64,000 nucleotides of DNA, taken from positions 310,001-374,000 of the forward strand of contig CAVRDK010000004.1 in the NCBI GenBank assembly GCA_963719855.1, given 5' to 3'. Origin of the DNA: CAIQPV01 sp963719855 (GTDB lineage: Bacteria > Pseudomonadota > Gammaproteobacteria > Burkholderiales > Gallionellaceae). The notes below the pieces were generated by a model. It was not told where the DNA came from and ran no database searches. It saw nothing but the letters and a program-made list of their open reading frames with translations. Made by a program: the position numbers and the translations under genes. Positions within the stretch are counted from its first letter, which is position 1. Each line of letters starts with the position of its first letter. Of the stretch, positions 25,768 to 33,607 are shown piece by piece.

Positions 25768-27282
25768 TTAGAAGTTGTATGCACGTTCGCCGTGATCGGC
25801 AAGATCGAGACCTTCTTCCTGCGCTTCGTCGCTCGCACGTATGCCTATCGTCTTCTTCAGAATAAACAAAATTACGAAGGCAACAGAAGCAGACCAAGCC
25901 AGCGAGGTGCCGACGGCCCATAGTTGCGAGACGATTTGCCCCATGGCGTCAAAATCCCCGACCTTGTTAGCGACATAATCCCATACGCCAGTGCCGCCGA
26001 GTGCCGGATTGACGAATATGCCGGTACCGATAGCACCGATAATACCGCCGACACAATGCACACCGAAAGCATCCAGAGCATCGTCATATTTCAGCCATGC
26101 TTTGATCTTGGTCACGGCAAAGAAGCAAATTACCGCAGCCGCAGCACAAATAGCCATCGCACCGCCCACGCCAACATAACCGGCTGCCGGAGTAATTGCC
26201 ACCAGTCCTGCAACGATACCGGAACATACGCCCAGCAGACTAGGCTTGCCCTTAACGATCCACTCTACAACCGTCCAGACCACCCCGGCAACAGCAGTAC
26301 CGAACAAGGTATTGAAGAAGGCCAGTCCGGCAGCACCGGTGGCTTCCAGCGCAGAGCCTGCATTGAAACCGAACCAACCCATCCACAGCAAGCCGGTGCC
26401 GATTGCAGTCATCATCAGGCTGTGCGGTGCCATCGCTACCTTGCCGTAACCCTTGCGTGGGCCAAGCATCAGTGCAGCAACCAGCGCCGCGATACCCGCG
26501 TTGATATGCACCACAGTGCCGCCGGCGAAGTCAATCGCGCCCTTCTGGAAAAGGAAACCGGCATGGCTGTTGGCAATATCGCCCGCCTTGGCAGAGGTGT
26601 ACGCATCGGGACCGTCCCAGTACCAGACCATGTGTGAAATCGGCAGGTAGGCGAAGATGAACCACAGAATGCTAAAGATGATCATCGCAGAGAACTTGAA
26701 GCGTTCTGCGTAGCCGCCACAAACCAGCGCAACGGTAATCGCGGCAAAGGTTAACTGGAACATACAGTACACAAAGTCCGGCAGGTACTGGCCCTTGCTG
26801 AACGTAGCCGCAACCGCCGTAGTGGGGTCTTCACCGGACATGAACAGTTTGTCTAACGACCCGATGAACGGTGCTAGAGCGCTACCCTCGTGCCCCGCAG
26901 TGAATGCCGCACTGTAACCGAAGATGACCCAGAGTACCGCGATGACACAGAAAATCGAGAAGCTCTGCATAACGGTAGACAGTGCATTCTTGTTGCGCAC
27001 CATGCCGGAATAAAACAGTGCCAACCCAGGAACAGTCATCAGCAACACGAATGCCGTCGAAGTCATCATCCAGGCGATATCGCCTTTGTTGCAGTCAAAG
27101 CCCTTATCGCCACATTTTGGTGTGGGAGCAGCGGCATCGGCAGCGGGCGTAGCAGCAGGAGCCGCCGTTGCGGTAGCCGCAGCAGCGGGCGCAGGAGCAG
27201 AAACCGCTACGTCAGCGAATGCCGGAACTACCAAGCCACACAACATGGCCAGCAGCGTGAATACAGCTATTAGTTTCTTCAT
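25768..27282 (-). CDS. amtB: Ammonium transporter AmtB
   Basis: Inner-membrane ammonium channel of 504 residues. A cleavable signal peptide (LLAMLCGLVVPAFADVA) is followed by an Ala/Pro-rich stretch and 11 membrane segments. The two pore histidines are in FAGGTVVHINAGIAALVAA and DAFGVHCVGGIIGAIG. The N-terminal region between the signal and first helix carries CGDKGFDCNKGDIAWMM, a cysteine pair typical of longer Amt proteins. It follows glnK by 12 bp; GlnK blocks the channel in nitrogen sufficiency. A strong terminator follows. Confidence 0.97.
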   Translation of the reverse strand: MKKLIAVFTLLAMLCGLVVPAFADVAVSAPAPAAAATATAAPAATPAADAAAPTPKCGDKGFDCNKGDIAWMMTSTAFVLLMTVPGLALFYSGMVRNKNALSTVMQSFSIFCVIAVLWVIFGYSAAFTAGHEGSALAPFIGSLDKLFMSGEDPTTAVAATFSKGQYLPDFVYCMFQLTFAAITVALVCGGYAERFKFSAMIIFSILWFIFAYLPISHMVWYWDGPDAYTSAKAGDIANSHAGFLFQKGAIDFAGGTVVHINAGIAALVAALMLGPRKGYGKVAMAPHSLMMTAIGTGLLWMGWFGFNAGSALEATGAAGLAFFNTLFGTAVAGVVWTVVEWIVKGKPSLLGVCSGIVAGLVAITPAAGYVGVGGAMAICAAAAVICFFAVTKIKAWLKYDDALDAFGVHCVGGIIGAIGTGIFVNPALGGTGVWDYVANKVGDFDAMGQIVSQLWAVGTSLAWSASVAFVILFILKKTIGIRASDEAQEEGLDLADHGERAYNF

Positions 27283-27294
27283 GTCAACTCTCCT

Positions 27295-27633
27295 TTACAG
27301 CGCTTCCACGCCGGTTTCGCCGGTGCGGATGCGGATGACTTGCTCAATGTCGTGGACGAATATCTTGCCGTCGCCGATCTTGCCGGTCTGGGCAGATTTC
27401 TCGATGGCTTCAAGCACCTGATCCAGCATGTCGACCTTGACGGCGGCTTCCAGCTTGATCTTGGGCAGAAAGTCCACCACATATTCCGCACCCCGGTACA
27501 GCTCGGTGTGTCCCTTTTGCCGACCAAAGCCCTTGACCTCGGTAACGGTGATGCCCTGTACGCCTAAGGCGGAAAGAGCTTCACGCACTTCGTCCAGCTT
27601 GAACGGCTTGATGATAGCGGTGACCATTTTCAT
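27295..27633 (-). CDS. glnK: Nitrogen regulatory protein PII (GlnK)
   Basis: Trimeric PII signal protein, 112 residues from the ATG at 27633 (MKMVTAIIKPFKLDEVREAL), which has AGGAG upstream; an extension to 27678 is not family-like. The T-loop GRQKGHTELYRGAEYVVDF contains Tyr51, the uridylylation site, and KIFVHDIEQVIRIRTGE is the C-terminal signature. It senses 2-oxoglutarate, ATP/ADP and glutamine status, and binds AmtB encoded next to it. Second gene of the sigma-54-controlled operon. Confidence 0.97.
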   Translation of the reverse strand: MKMVTAIIKPFKLDEVREALSALGVQGITVTEVKGFGRQKGHTELYRGAEYVVDFLPKIKLEAAVKVDMLDQVLEAIEKSAQTGKIGDGKIFVHDIEQVIRIRTGETGVEAL

Positions 27634-27690
27634 TTCACTCTCCTTTAAGATGGGCGGGACGTAAACATCCCGCCGCAAACTGGTCGATAG

Positions 27691-28584
27691 TTAGAACGTA
27701 CGGGTAACGGAGACAGCCAAGATGCCGCCGCGCAGGTTTTTCTTGTCCACGCCGTTGGTTGCGTCAAACAGACTGTTATCAGTCGCATTAGTAGTGGTAT
27801 AAGCTGCACCAAACACATACCCGCCAATATCTTTGGTGATGCCGAGCTTGTAATCGGTGTAGCTTAACAGATCAAAGTTCTGAATTTTCTGGTGTCCGAC
27901 ATGGGCGGATACCACCAGCTTTTCAGCGATTTCATGGCTGTAATTCAGCTCAAGATAGCCGGAACCCTTGGAATCGGCCGTTGCGTTATTGGCAGTTGTT
28001 GCGCCGCTGGGCCCACTAACCGCAGTATCGCCGACCGCCCACATCTTGGGACTAAAACCGGTAGTTGCGTTAATGCCGTACCAGTCGGTCAAGGTTCGGG
28101 AATATTTGACGTTCAGGTCTTTCCATGTGCCAGCGACATTCCATTCAGTAGTATCCCATTTTTCGTTTGGTCCTGTACCTGGAATACCGGAGTTGTAGGC
28201 CGCGCCGCCGGGGTATATCACATGGATCAGACCCACGGTGTATCCGAGGTCATCATTGATCTTGCCGTTATAGCCACCATACAAATCCCATTCCATATTG
28301 GCATTCGTGTACTGTGCGTTGCCGTTGACGTTGGAAGCCCACGTACCCAGAAACAGCCCATTGGTGTGCACAAAGTCAAACCCTCCTTGTAGCGCCGGTT
28401 CACGGAAGGTTTGGGAAATGCCACGGAAGGTGTAATCGGAAATCATGCCGACATTCGAGGTGATGGTGTATGGCGCAGCTGGTGCGGCTGCCGCAGCGGC
28501 AGGAGCCGCAGCAGGGGCATCATCAGCCAGAGCAGGCATTGTGAAGAGTGCCCCCAGAGCAACCACGAGCAGTTTCTTTTGCAT
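27691..28584 (-). CDS. TorF-family putative outer-membrane porin
   Basis: 297 residues with a signal peptide (LVVALGALFTMPALADDA), an Ala/Pro-rich linker, then a beta-barrel-like sequence that matches the TIGR02001/TorF family: SNVGMISDYTFRGISQTFR, GLFLGTWASNVN and LGYTVGLIHVIYPGG, ending with an aromatic terminal residue (SVTRTF) as outer-membrane proteins do. It opens the operon with glnK and amtB, so a role in uptake of a nitrogen source under limitation is a reasonable inference. AAAGGAAAC precedes the start. Confidence 0.88.
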   Translation of the reverse strand: MQKKLLVVALGALFTMPALADDAPAAAPAAAAAAPAAPYTITSNVGMISDYTFRGISQTFREPALQGGFDFVHTNGLFLGTWASNVNGNAQYTNANMEWDLYGGYNGKINDDLGYTVGLIHVIYPGGAAYNSGIPGTGPNEKWDTTEWNVAGTWKDLNVKYSRTLTDWYGINATTGFSPKMWAVGDTAVSGPSGATTANNATADSKGSGYLELNYSHEIAEKLVVSAHVGHQKIQNFDLLSYTDYKLGITKDIGGYVFGAAYTTTNATDNSLFDATNGVDKKNLRGGILAVSVTRTF

Positions 28585-28642
28585 ATTGTTTCCTTTCTAG
28601 TTAGGTTGAAAACGGGATAACAAATATCCACATCTTGGTTGT

Positions 28643-28658
28643 AGCAGGTTCTGTGCCA
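28643..28658 (-). promoter_or_regulatory. Sigma-54 promoter of torF-glnK-amtB
   Basis: Minus strand TGGCACAGAACCTGCT matches the consensus TGGCAC-N5-TTGCA with GG and GC exactly ten bases apart. It implies a start site near 28632 and a leader of about 48 nt before torF. The family consensus is well known; the match was seen by eye. Confidence 0.85.
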
Positions 28659-28720
28659 CATCGTTTTGTTGCATATAAACAAGCAGTTGTTATGACTTGC
28701 CAGGAGGTAAGCTATTGAGC

Positions 28721-28737
28721 TGCACCAATTCGATGCA
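28721..28737. promoter_or_regulatory. NtrC-like binding site 1
   Basis: TGCACCAATTCGATGCA fits the dyad TGCACC-N5-GGTGCA with one mismatch. It lies about 63 bp upstream of the -24 element, a normal enhancer distance. Confidence 0.75.
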
Positions 28738-28752
28738 GGCATCGCGCACATG

Positions 28753-28769
28753 TGCACCTATCAAGTGCG
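28753..28769. promoter_or_regulatory. NtrC-like binding site 2
   Basis: TGCACCTATCAAGTGCG fits the same dyad with two mismatches. It is exactly 32 bp from site 1, the same spacing as the paired NtrC sites of the E. coli glnA enhancer, which supports cooperative binding. Confidence 0.65.
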
Positions 28770-28829
28770 ACGATGGTACAGAGAAAGTTTGTTACACTGC
28801 ATGGCATTATGTCTGCCCGGAGGCGCACA

Positions 28830-29066
28830 ATGTTCAACCAAAAAAAATTCGATGAAATTTCTGCCAAGCTGAGCGAGGCAGTGGCAAACAGCCCGGTTAA
28901 GGATGTTGAAAAAAATATGCGCGCCTTGCTGGCGCAAGGTTTTGCCAAACTTGATTTGGTGGCGCGCGAGGAGTTCGATGTACAAACGGCGGTGCTGGCG
29001 CGTACGCGCGAACAGCTTACGGCACTGGAGGCGCGGGTGATTGAGTTGGAAGCACAGCGCAAATAG
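28830..29066 (+). CDS. ubiK: Ubiquinone biosynthesis accessory factor UbiK (BMFP family)
   Basis: 78-residue helical protein: MFNQKKFDEISAKLSEAV, then RALLAQGFAKLDLVAREEFD and a C-terminal coiled coil (LARTREQLTALEARVIELEA). This is the BMFP/YqiC family; UbiK aids aerobic ubiquinone synthesis with UbiJ. The ATG at 28830 has GGAGG seven bases upstream. Its 5' region faces the NtrC sites of the divergent nitrogen operon, so the intergenic region serves both. Confidence 0.92.
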   Translation: MFNQKKFDEISAKLSEAVANSPVKDVEKNMRALLAQGFAKLDLVAREEFDVQTAVLARTREQLTALEARVIELEAQRK

Positions 29067-29130
29067 TTTTAGTGCCACAAGAAAAATTTAGATATTTCGT
29101 CATCCCCGCCCAAGCGGAAATGGCGAGTTT

Positions 29131-30627
29131 ATGAGCCTTGCGGTTCTTTACAGCCGCGCACTCTCCGGCATGGATGCCGCGCAGGTCACCGTCGAGGTGC
29201 ATCTCGCCAACGGTCTGCCCAGCTTCACCATCGTCGGACTGCCCGAGGCCGAGGTAAAGGAAAGCAAGGATCGCGTGCGTGCCGCCTTGCTGACTTGTCA
29301 GTTCGAATTTCCCATCAAGCACATCACCGTCAACCTCGCCCCTGCCGATTTGCCCAAGGAAAGCGGGCGTTTCGACTTGCCCATCGCACTCGGCATCCTC
29401 GCCGCATCGGGTCAAATCCCCTCGGATCATCTGGCCGAATATGAATTCGCCGGTGAACTCGCATTGACTGGCGAACTCCGCCCGATACGTGGTGCCTTGG
29501 CAATGACCTACCACGCCGCAAATTGCGGCCGCGCCTTCATCCTGCCCGAAGCCAATGCAGCAGAAGCGGCGCTGGTGGAGGATGCAACCGTGTACGCTGC
29601 GCAATCGCTGTTGCAGGTGGCGGCGCATCTAAGCGGGCGCACTTTAATGAGCCGCTACATTCCCGACGTTCGACCCACCCCGCCGAACTATCCCGACATG
29701 CGCGAAGTAAAAGGGCAGGGGCAATCCAAACGCGCCTTGGAGATTGCCGCTGCAGGTGGCCACAGCGTGCTGATGTCCGGCCCGCCCGGCACCGGCAAAT
29801 CCATGCTGGCGGCGCGTTTCCCCGGCATCCTGCCGCAGATGAGCGAGACCGAGGCGCTGGAAAGCGCAGCCATGCAATCGCTGGGCGGCATGTTCGACGT
29901 GGGCCGCTGGAAGCAGCGGCCCTATCGGTCACCACACCATACGGCCTCAGCCGTGGCGCTGGTCGGCGGTGGCAGCAACCCGCGCCCCGGCGAAATTTCT
30001 ATCGCCATGCATGGCGTTTTATTTCTGGACGAATTACCTGAATTCGACCGGCATGTATTGGAAGTATTGCGCGAACCGCTGGAAAGCGGGCGCATCACCA
30101 TTTCTCGCGCCGCACGCCGCGCCGATTTCCGCGCGCAATTCCAACTGGTCGCTGCGATGAACCCCTGCCCTTGCGGCTATCTCGGCCACTTCAACGGCAA
30201 GTGCCGCTGCTCGCCGGATCAGGTCGCGCGTTATCGCGGCAAAATATCCGGCCCGCTGCTGGATCGCATCGACATTCAAATTGAGGTGCCCGCTGTACAG
30301 CATGATGCCTTGCTCAAACAGGCCGACGGCGAAACCAGCGGCGTCATCCAACTGCGCGTGGAAGCAGCACGGCAACGCCAGCTTACGCGTCAGGGCAAGC
30401 CCAATGCGCAACTCACGGTGACCGAAATCGACGAATTGTGCGCACCGGATGCACAAGGCGCAGCGTTGTTGCAGCAAGTCATCACCCGCCTGAATTTATC
30501 CGCGCGCGCCTACCACCGCGTACTCAAGGTGGCGCGTACCATCGCCGATCTGGCAGGCAGCGCGGATATTCTTACCACCCACATTGCCGAGGCGGTGCAG
30601 TATCGGAGGATGGATAAAAATGGGTGA
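29131..30627 (+). CDS. comM: YifB/ComM family Mg chelatase-like AAA+ ATPase
   Basis: 498 residues: N-terminal Lon-protease-like ChlI domain (SRALSGMDAAQVTVEVHLAN), AAA+ Mg-chelatase core with Walker A SGPPGTGKSMLAARF (about residue 218) and Walker B FLDELPEFDRHVLEVL, a zinc-binding NPCPCGYLGHFNGKCRCS, and a C-terminal Mg_chelatase_C domain. In naturally transforming bacteria ComM is a hexameric helicase that drives branch migration during DNA uptake. Whether this organism is competent is unknown. It follows ubiK by 64 bp. Confidence 0.95.
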   Translation: MSLAVLYSRALSGMDAAQVTVEVHLANGLPSFTIVGLPEAEVKESKDRVRAALLTCQFEFPIKHITVNLAPADLPKESGRFDLPIALGILAASGQIPSDHLAEYEFAGELALTGELRPIRGALAMTYHAANCGRAFILPEANAAEAALVEDATVYAAQSLLQVAAHLSGRTLMSRYIPDVRPTPPNYPDMREVKGQGQSKRALEIAAAGGHSVLMSGPPGTGKSMLAARFPGILPQMSETEALESAAMQSLGGMFDVGRWKQRPYRSPHHTASAVALVGGGSNPRPGEISIAMHGVLFLDELPEFDRHVLEVLREPLESGRITISRAARRADFRAQFQLVAAMNPCPCGYLGHFNGKCRCSPDQVARYRGKISGPLLDRIDIQIEVPAVQHDALLKQADGETSGVIQLRVEAARQRQLTRQGKPNAQLTVTEIDELCAPDAQGAALLQQVITRLNLSARAYHRVLKVARTIADLAGSADILTTHIAEAVQYRRMDKNG

Positions 30628-30655
30628 TTGCAGGTGTAATTGATAAGCGATGTAT

Positions 30656-30677
30656 TTGTGGGAGCGGCCTCCCACAA
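30656..30677. repeat. Collapsed REP hairpin TTGTGGGAG-CGGC-CTCCCACAA
   Basis: Perfect 9-bp arms around CGGC. It looks like the REP of 17696-17752 with its centre deleted. It lies 29 bp past comM and may act in 3'-end formation between comM and the convergent DUF2288 gene. Confidence 0.7.
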
Positions 30678-30745
30678 TGGGTTTTCATCATTTTTGGCGG
30701 CTATTTGCCATGCCCGTTAGGTTGAATAATTGCCGCATAGCGAAA

Positions 30746-31051
30746 TCAAATAGCTATTTGCACCAGCACCCACGGACTGACCACTACCGCCCACATGTCG
30801 GCATCGGCTTCTATCCATGCTGCCGCCTGCGTATCCGACACCTTGCCGACCTTGCCCGTCAACAGCCAGCGCTCGACTTGCGCCTTGTTGTCTTTGGAAA
30901 ACTGCAACGCCACCTCGATCAGATCAAGCTCGGCATCCACTGCCACCACCACGCCGCTGGCGAAGAAGCGCTGTAATTCCTTCCACGCGATGCGCGAAGT
31001 TTCCAGATTCACCTTGGCGCGGAAAATTTCTTGTGGGACTGGGGTGGTCAT
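30746..31051 (-). CDS. DUF2288 family protein
   Basis: 101-residue cytoplasmic protein recognised as DUF2288 from IAWKELQRFFASGVVVAVD, LIEVALQFSKDNKAQVERWL and AAAWIEADADMWAVVVSPWV. Function is unknown. It lies 65 bp downstream of the gamma carbonic anhydrase gene on the same strand and may be co-transcribed. No catalytic residues stand out. Confidence 0.85.
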   Translation of the reverse strand: MTTPVPQEIFRAKVNLETSRIAWKELQRFFASGVVVAVDAELDLIEVALQFSKDNKAQVERWLLTGKVGKVSDTQAAAWIEADADMWAVVVSPWVLVQIAI

Positions 31052-31116
31052 TGTTTCGTCCTTTCCATTTTTCGGCAGGGCAATTCGCGGATTCCATTTG
31101 ATCCAAGCTGCTTGTG

Positions 31117-31656
31117 CTACGTCTGTGGGCTATTCAGATAATTATCTTTTACCTGTATGTAATGTTCGGCGGAATATCTCAGATTAGCAACCTCTTCCGC
31201 CGTCAGCGCGCGCATCAGCTTGGCCGGACGCCCTATGTAGAGCATGCCGCTCTCCAGCACCTTGCCCGGAGAAATGAGGCTCCCCGCGCCTATCATCACC
31301 CGATCACCGATAACGGCATCATCCATGATGATGGAACCCATGCCGATCAGACACTCGTTGCCAATGGCGCAGCCGTGGAGAATGACCGAGTGTCCTACCG
31401 TCACGTAATTACCGATCAGCAAAGGCGATCCATCGGGTTTGTGCGGGGTCTTGTGGGATACATGCCCTATGGTCAAGTCCTGCACGTTAGTGCCTTGCCC
31501 GATCACTATGCGGTTCACGTCGCCGCGCAACACGGTATTGCACCAAACGGAACTGTCGTTGCCGATGCGTACCTCGCCTATGACTTGGGATGAGGGATGC
31601 AGGTAAACCCGTTCACCGAGAACGGGAGTGGTATTGAGGTAAGCAGTTAGCGGCAT
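31117..31656 (-). CDS. Gamma-class carbonic anhydrase family protein (YrdA-like)
   Basis: 179-residue left-handed beta-helix protein of hexapeptide repeats (VIGEVRIGNDSSVW, VTVGHSVILHGCAIGNECLI). Zn-ligand histidines are apparent in DLTIGHVSHKTPH and GHSVILHGC. The family includes active carbonic anhydrases and inactive scaffold members. Given a Calvin-cycle gene elsewhere in the window, CO2/bicarbonate exchange is plausible but not shown. It follows pyrC by 31 bp. Confidence 0.9.
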   Translation of the reverse strand: MPLTAYLNTTPVLGERVYLHPSSQVIGEVRIGNDSSVWCNTVLRGDVNRIVIGQGTNVQDLTIGHVSHKTPHKPDGSPLLIGNYVTVGHSVILHGCAIGNECLIGMGSIIMDDAVIGDRVMIGAGSLISPGKVLESGMLYIGRPAKLMRALTAEEVANLRYSAEHYIQVKDNYLNSPQT

Positions 31657-31687
31657 AAAAGATTCTCAACTTGAAAATTATGATTCA

Positions 31688-32728
31688 TTATTCAACCAGC
31701 TTCCATTTCAGTATCTCACCCGCACGCAATGGCACCAGCCTATGCTCACCAAATCCCACCGTTGCTGGCGCTTGCCACTCCTCTTTGCGTAAGATGATAG
31801 TTTCGGTATTGCGCGGCAAGCCATAAAAATTCGCGCCATAAAAACTGGCGAAGGCTTCCAGCTTATCGAGCGCTCCTGCCTGCTCGAAGGCTTCGGCATA
31901 CAACTCAATGGCAGCGTGGGCGGTGTAGATGCCGGCGCAGCCACAGGCGGCTTCCTTGGTATGCTGTGCGTGCGGGGCGCTGTCGGTGCCGAGGAAGAAT
32001 TTTTTGCTGCCGCCGGTAGCGGCTTTTACCAACGCTTCGCGGTGGGTTTCGCGCTTGAGCACCGGCAGGCAGTAGTAGTGCGGGCGGATGCCGCCGACCA
32101 GCATGGCATTGCGGTTGTATAACAGGTGGTGCGCGGTGATTGTCGCGGCGATGTTGTCCGGCGCCTCGCTCACGAACTGCGCGGCATTTCTGGTGGTAAT
32201 GTGCTCAAACACCACGCGCAGTTCGGGCAAGTCGCGCAGCAATGGTTGCAGCACACGTTCGATGAATACCGCTTCGCGGTCGAACACGTCCACCGTCGGG
32301 TCGGTGACTTCGCCGTGCACCAGCAGAGGTATCCCGCAACGCTGCATTTCTTCCAGCGCGGCATAAGTCTTGTGCAGGTCGGTGACGCCCGCATCGGAAT
32401 TGGTGGTCGCGCCTGCCGGATAGAGTTTTACTGCGTAGACTGCACCGCTCTGCTTTGTGCAGCGGATTTCCTCTGCCGAAGTGTTGTCCGTCAGATATAA
32501 CGTCATCAAAGGCTCAAACACCATGCCTGCAGGCAAGGCGGCGAGAATGCGGTTGCGATATTCCTGCGCCTGCTCGGTGGTAGTTACCGGTGGGCGCAAG
32601 TTGGGCATCACGATGGCGCGGGCAAATTGGCGCGCGGTGTCGGGCAGCACGGAGTGCATCAGCGTGTCGTCGCGCAGATGCAAGTGCCAGTCGTCGGGGC
32701 GGGTGAGTTTAAGTTCCATGTATGGCAT
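31688..32728 (-). CDS. pyrC: Dihydroorotase, class II
   Basis: Third step of pyrimidine synthesis, closing carbamoyl-aspartate to dihydroorotate. 346 residues with metal ligands in DDWHLHLRDD, the carboxylated Lys in YAVKLYPAGATTNSDAGV (about residue 100), HGEVTDP and a His-rich FEHITTRNA. TDSAPHAQHTKEAACGCAG holds the catalytic Asp. ATG at 32728 or 32719 (MELKLTRPDD) may start it. Lies just downstream of rsmI. pyrE is at 54.4 kb, so the pyrimidine genes are scattered. Confidence 0.96.
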   Translation of the reverse strand: MPYMELKLTRPDDWHLHLRDDTLMHSVLPDTARQFARAIVMPNLRPPVTTTEQAQEYRNRILAALPAGMVFEPLMTLYLTDNTSAEEIRCTKQSGAVYAVKLYPAGATTNSDAGVTDLHKTYAALEEMQRCGIPLLVHGEVTDPTVDVFDREAVFIERVLQPLLRDLPELRVVFEHITTRNAAQFVSEAPDNIAATITAHHLLYNRNAMLVGGIRPHYYCLPVLKRETHREALVKAATGGSKKFFLGTDSAPHAQHTKEAACGCAGIYTAHAAIELYAEAFEQAGALDKLEAFASFYGANFYGLPRNTETIILRKEEWQAPATVGFGEHRLVPLRAGEILKWKLVE

Positions 32729-32740
32729 TTTAATTGAAAG

Positions 32741-33607
32741 TCATTCCTGCTTCTTGAATTCCAGCGCGCGCTGGTACAACTCGTTGCGCCCTAACCCGGT
32801 AATCTGCACTGCCAGTTGCACTGCCTGCTTGAGCGGCAGGTCTTTCAGCAGCAGTGTCAGAATGCGTTCTGCTTCAGCATCCAGCCCTTCCTGTTTTTCC
32901 GCTGCACCTGAGACCAGCAGCACAAACTCGCCACGCTGATTGTTGGCATCGGCATTCAGCCAGTCCATAGCCTCTCCCAGTGTGCAGCGGTGGATGCTTT
33001 CGAACAGCTTGGTGATTTCGCGTGCAAACACGATTTGCCTTTCATCTCCAAAAACATTTTGCAGGTCGGTCACGCATTCGAGGATACGGTGGGGTGCTTC
33101 GTAAAACACCAATGTATAGGGATGGTTGGAGAGTTCTTGTAACTCGCGGCAGCGTGCGGCGGATTTGTTGGGCAGGAAGCCGTAGAACAAGAAATGTGGG
33201 GCAGGCAGTCCGGCGGCTGACAACGCCGCCAAAGCGGCATTCGCGCCGGGAATGGGAATCACGCGGTAGCCAGCCGCGCGCACCGCTTCCACCAGCAACG
33301 CGCCGGGATCGCTCACGGCGGGGGTTCCGGCATCACTCACCAAGGCAACTGACTGGCCTTGCGCCAGCAGGGCGATGATCTTTTCTGCCGCGCCGCGCTC
33401 ATTATGCTGGTGCAACGCCATAAGCCGCTGTGCGGCGATTCCATAATGCGTCAACAAATGCGCAGTATTGCGCGTATCCTCGGCGGCAATGGTATCCGCA
33501 GACATCAGCACATCCAGCGCGCGCAGGCTGATGTCACGTAAATTCCCAATCGGGGTTGCGACTACATATAATGCGCACTCCAAATTTTGTTTTTTCCCGC
33601 TATGCAA
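32741..33607 (-). CDS. rsmI: 16S rRNA 2'-O-methyltransferase RsmI
   Basis: Methylates the ribose of C1402 in 16S rRNA. 288 residues of the tetrapyrrole-methylase fold: LYVVATPIGNLRDISLRAL, IAAEDTRNTAHLL, LVSDAGTPAVSDPG and the C-terminal helical part. No ATG lies in frame before the conserved start; TTG at 33607 is chosen because AAAGGAAATACG precedes it. That start codon overlaps, on the opposite strand, the beginning of the lpoA-yraN gene. In E. coli the same two genes are also divergent. Confidence 0.93.
   Translation of the reverse strand: MHSGKKQNLECALYVVATPIGNLRDISLRALDVLMSADTIAAEDTRNTAHLLTHYGIAAQRLMALHQHNERGAAEKIIALLAQGQSVALVSDAGTPAVSDPGALLVEAVRAAGYRVIPIPGANAALAALSAAGLPAPHFLFYGFLPNKSAARCRELQELSNHPYTLVFYEAPHRILECVTDLQNVFGDERQIVFAREITKLFESIHRCTLGEAMDWLNADANNQRGEFVLLVSGAAEKQEGLDAEAERILTLLLKDLPLKQAVQLAVQITGLGRNELYQRALEFKKQE
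33567..33572 (+). promoter_or_regulatory. Candidate -10 box for lpoA-yraN
   Basis: TATAAT, 29 bp before the ATG of lpoA-yraN and inside the rsmI coding region. No good -35 hexamer is seen at 17 bp. Confidence 0.35.
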
